Below are positions 8,185-9,535 of a stretch of DNA of 9,535 bases, one piece after another. The notes beneath the pieces are model-generated. The model did no database searches, was not told where the DNA came from, and saw only the letters and a list, made by a program, of their open reading frames with translations. Location: the NCBI GenBank assembly GCA_016763235.1, contig JAESUE010000355.1:1-9535 (forward strand), given 5' to 3'. A program made the translations under genes and the position numbers. This DNA comes from Pseudomonadales bacterium. Its GTDB lineage: Bacteria; Pseudomonadota; Gammaproteobacteria; Pseudomonadales; UBA3067. Every line of letters starts with the position of its first letter. The stretch's first letter is position 1.

Positions 8185-8194
8185 TCCCTGTCCT
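8185..8194 (-). promoter_or_regulatory. Ribosome binding site of the Calx-beta lipoprotein gene
   Basis: The minus strand reads AGGACAGGGA directly before ATGATG. AGGA lies six bases before the first ATG (8184), and AGGGA sits close to both. It decides the start in favour of 8184 or 8181 over the upstream ATG at 8298. Confidence 0.7.
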
Positions 8195-8253
8195 GTGGTG
8201 GCGCATTGCTGGTGCTTTAATAACGCACCATTAATCAATTTTAAAGCGGCGGA

Positions 8254-8262
8254 ATTGTACCA
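8254..8262 (-). promoter_or_regulatory. Extended -10 promoter of the Calx-beta lipoprotein gene
   Basis: The minus strand reads TGGTACAAT, an extended -10 (TGn plus TACAAT). No clear -35 is found at 17 bases; TTCGTG is the hexamer there. A start near 8247 would give a leader of about 60 bases. The site lies inside the longest possible version of the reading frame, which argues that the coding start is at 8184. Confidence 0.45.
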
Positions 8263-8306
8263 CAGTGGCAATAGGCCACGAAGCCAAGTAGTTGGCATAA
8301 ATTTTT

Positions 8307-8322
8307 GTAACTACTCAGCGTA
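8307..8322 (+). repeat. Candidate terminal inverted repeat (end) of the IS66-type element
   Basis: Shortly after the transposase stop the plus strand reads GTAACTACTCAGCG, which would be the outer end of the element reading inward. IS66-family ends typically begin with GTAA, and family elements make 8-bp target duplications. The 8 bases outside it are AAATTTTT. The other end is beyond the window, so neither the inverted repeat nor the duplication can be confirmed. Confidence 0.35.
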
Positions 8323-8330
8323 ATTTTTAG

Positions 8331-9535
8331 TTATTTGGCGAAATCCGGTAACTCATCATTGAACAATAGCGTCAAAGCCTCGCTGGAACTCATGCCTTGC
8401 TTGCGACATGTCGACAAATAACCGCGCACGCGGCAAAATATATTCGCACCGTTCATGCTACGAAAACACCCGGATATTTTTTGATGGACTTTCGTCATGC
8501 GAATATCTCGCTCACCCTGGTTGTTCGTAAAAGGCACGATCTCATTATCCATAAATCGCAGGACATCCTCCTCGAATTTGATAAAACGCTCGAGAAGATT
8601 GCGGGATTTACTGCGCTTTAATCGGCCCCGCTTACCTTTGCGGTCTTTTTCATCGGGCGGTGGGCATTCTATTTCTGCAGCTTTCAATATGGCGCGATAG
8701 GCTTGCCAATTCTTTTGTGAGTCCTCGCTGCAAAGCTTGCCACCGGCATCATGAACCGCTCGATTGCAGCTCGCCAGAAAATCCTGCATGAATTTGGCCC
8801 ACTTTTGATTATCTTGCTCCCAAGACCGTGTCAGCTCGCGTAAATGATGGGCATTACATAAGGAATGCAGGCAATCACAGTAACAGTAATAGGGCTTCCA
8901 GTGATCATGACATAACACACCTCTGAACGCGGGCAATATGCCCTCGGGATCCGTTGCTTCATTGCCGCGATTCTTGTGTGCAAAGAAATAAGTCCATGAG
9001 GCGTTCGTTGCACAATGCAACCAATGCCTTACTCCGTTAATGTTTATGCTTGTCTCATCGACATGCAATAGCGGCGCATCAATTAAATTTTTCTTGGTAA
9101 TAGCCTCAAAAGTTTCAAGCTTTTTATAGGCTTCCATATTGAAATTGTAGACCGAGCCTTCACTGATCGGAATACCCATTTGATCGGCGAAAAACTCCTG
9201 CACTCTGTTATAGGGAATCAATTGATACTGCGACAGCTATTTTGACACAGGGGGGGCGCATGGGCTTTGAGCTGTTTACCGTATTGTACGGCTTTGCTAA
9301 CTTCATCAGGGAATGGCGCAACATAGCGATTACCGGAGGTTTTATCGATTAAGATTTCGGCCTGATATTCAGTGACCCAGCGGCATATTTGAATGTCGAA
9401 GACTTGGCGACGTTCGACCCCTGCCTCTTCGTAATTGCCTCTTGGCAGCGTGCGCCGATCAATCTGAATCAATTCAACTTCATCGGGCTCATCAATTTGT
9501 TTGAGCGTAACCCCTTCATGTCCGTGTTGTCCGCC
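8331..9535 (-). pseudogene. tnpC: IS66-family transposase (TnpC), 5'-truncated by the window and frameshifted
   Basis: The first part is open from the right edge to TGA at 9218 and reads GGQHGHEGVTLKQIDEP, then ERRQVFDI, then VTEYQAEI, then RYVAPFP and AVQYGKQLKAHA. This is the usual N-terminal half of IS66 transposases, but the zinc-finger cysteines expected before RTLPRG are absent. The second part, from about 9236 to 8331, continues in another frame with LSQYQLIPYNRVQEFF. It carries the DDE-type core: HVDET, CHDHW and NNQGERDIRM, plus the CNAHHLREL segment. In the family the two parts are joined by about two residues (usually VY). Here 20 bases, including seven C and an in-frame TAG, stand in their place: a net gain of 14 that explains the frame change. 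A 296-residue product from TTG at 9221 would lack the N-terminal domain and is unlikely to be active. The tnpA and tnpB genes normally upstream are outside the window. Confidence 0.88.
9237..9256 (-). other. Frameshifting insertion scar in the IS66 transposase
   Basis: Between the codons for KAHA (ending at 9257) and LSQYQL (starting at 9236) the minus strand has seven C followed by TGTGTCAAAATAG. Family members have about six bases here. The extra bases change frame and add a TAG. The run of seven C could also hide a sequencing error, but a single-base error would not account for all the extra bases. Confidence 0.55.

Noticed and set aside
7185..8298. Longer version of the lipoprotein starting at the ATG at 8298
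   Set aside because: The extra 38 residues place the lipobox too far from the N-terminus. The promoter-like -10 and the good ribosome site lie between the two starts.
8831..9013. Small minus-strand frame of 60 codons inside the transposase
   Set aside because: It lies within the conserved IS66 catalytic core in another frame, with no sign of its own function.

Overview
The window reads almost entirely on the minus strand. It looks like a chromosomal accessory region of a Gram-negative, probably marine-type gammaproteobacterium. That placement is an inference from a large two-partner-secretion (TpsA) exoprotein, a lipobox-bearing Calx-beta lipoprotein and an IS66 transposase. No marker gene is present to fix the taxon.

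Layout from right to left, which is the direction of transcription. (1) 9535-8331: a broken IS66-family transposase (tnpC) that enters from beyond the right edge and is split by a frameshifting insertion of about 14 bp near 9237-9256. A candidate IS end lies near 8307. (2) 8306-8185: a short promoter/leader with an extended -10 and a ribosome binding site. (3) 8184-6968: a Calx-beta lipoprotein gene that appears split into two overlapping reading frames (8184-7153 and 7180-6968), probably by one frameshift. (4) 6962-6937: a 10-bp-stem hairpin followed by a T-rich tract. (5) 6898-1: one uninterrupted reading frame of at least 2299 codons that runs off the left edge. It has a signal peptide, a TPS/haemagglutination-activity domain (NPNG at residues 118-121, LIDPNDI at 484-490), a beta-strand-rich middle, a short set of GGxGxDxF repeats, and then 21 visible copies of a roughly 61-residue repeat.

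The repeat array is the most striking element. Spacing between the 'IQT' anchors is 183 bp in 13 of 20 intervals and otherwise 180, 186 or 192 bp, always a multiple of three. Individual units fall into types that recur in the same order, giving a higher-order period of five units (about 920 bp), with one block lacking one unit. Each unit carries one RTX-like GGxGxDxF motif, and 61 residues fits three beta-helix turns. The likely product is a very long secreted or surface fibre. No TpsB transporter gene lies in the window.

The lipoprotein and the TpsA are both predicted to be exported and both could bind calcium, but any functional link is inferred only from adjacency. No stretch over 300 bases lacks a gene. 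No RNA genes or CRISPR arrays were seen. The plus-strand open frames are antisense shadows of the TpsA, lipoprotein and transposase genes.
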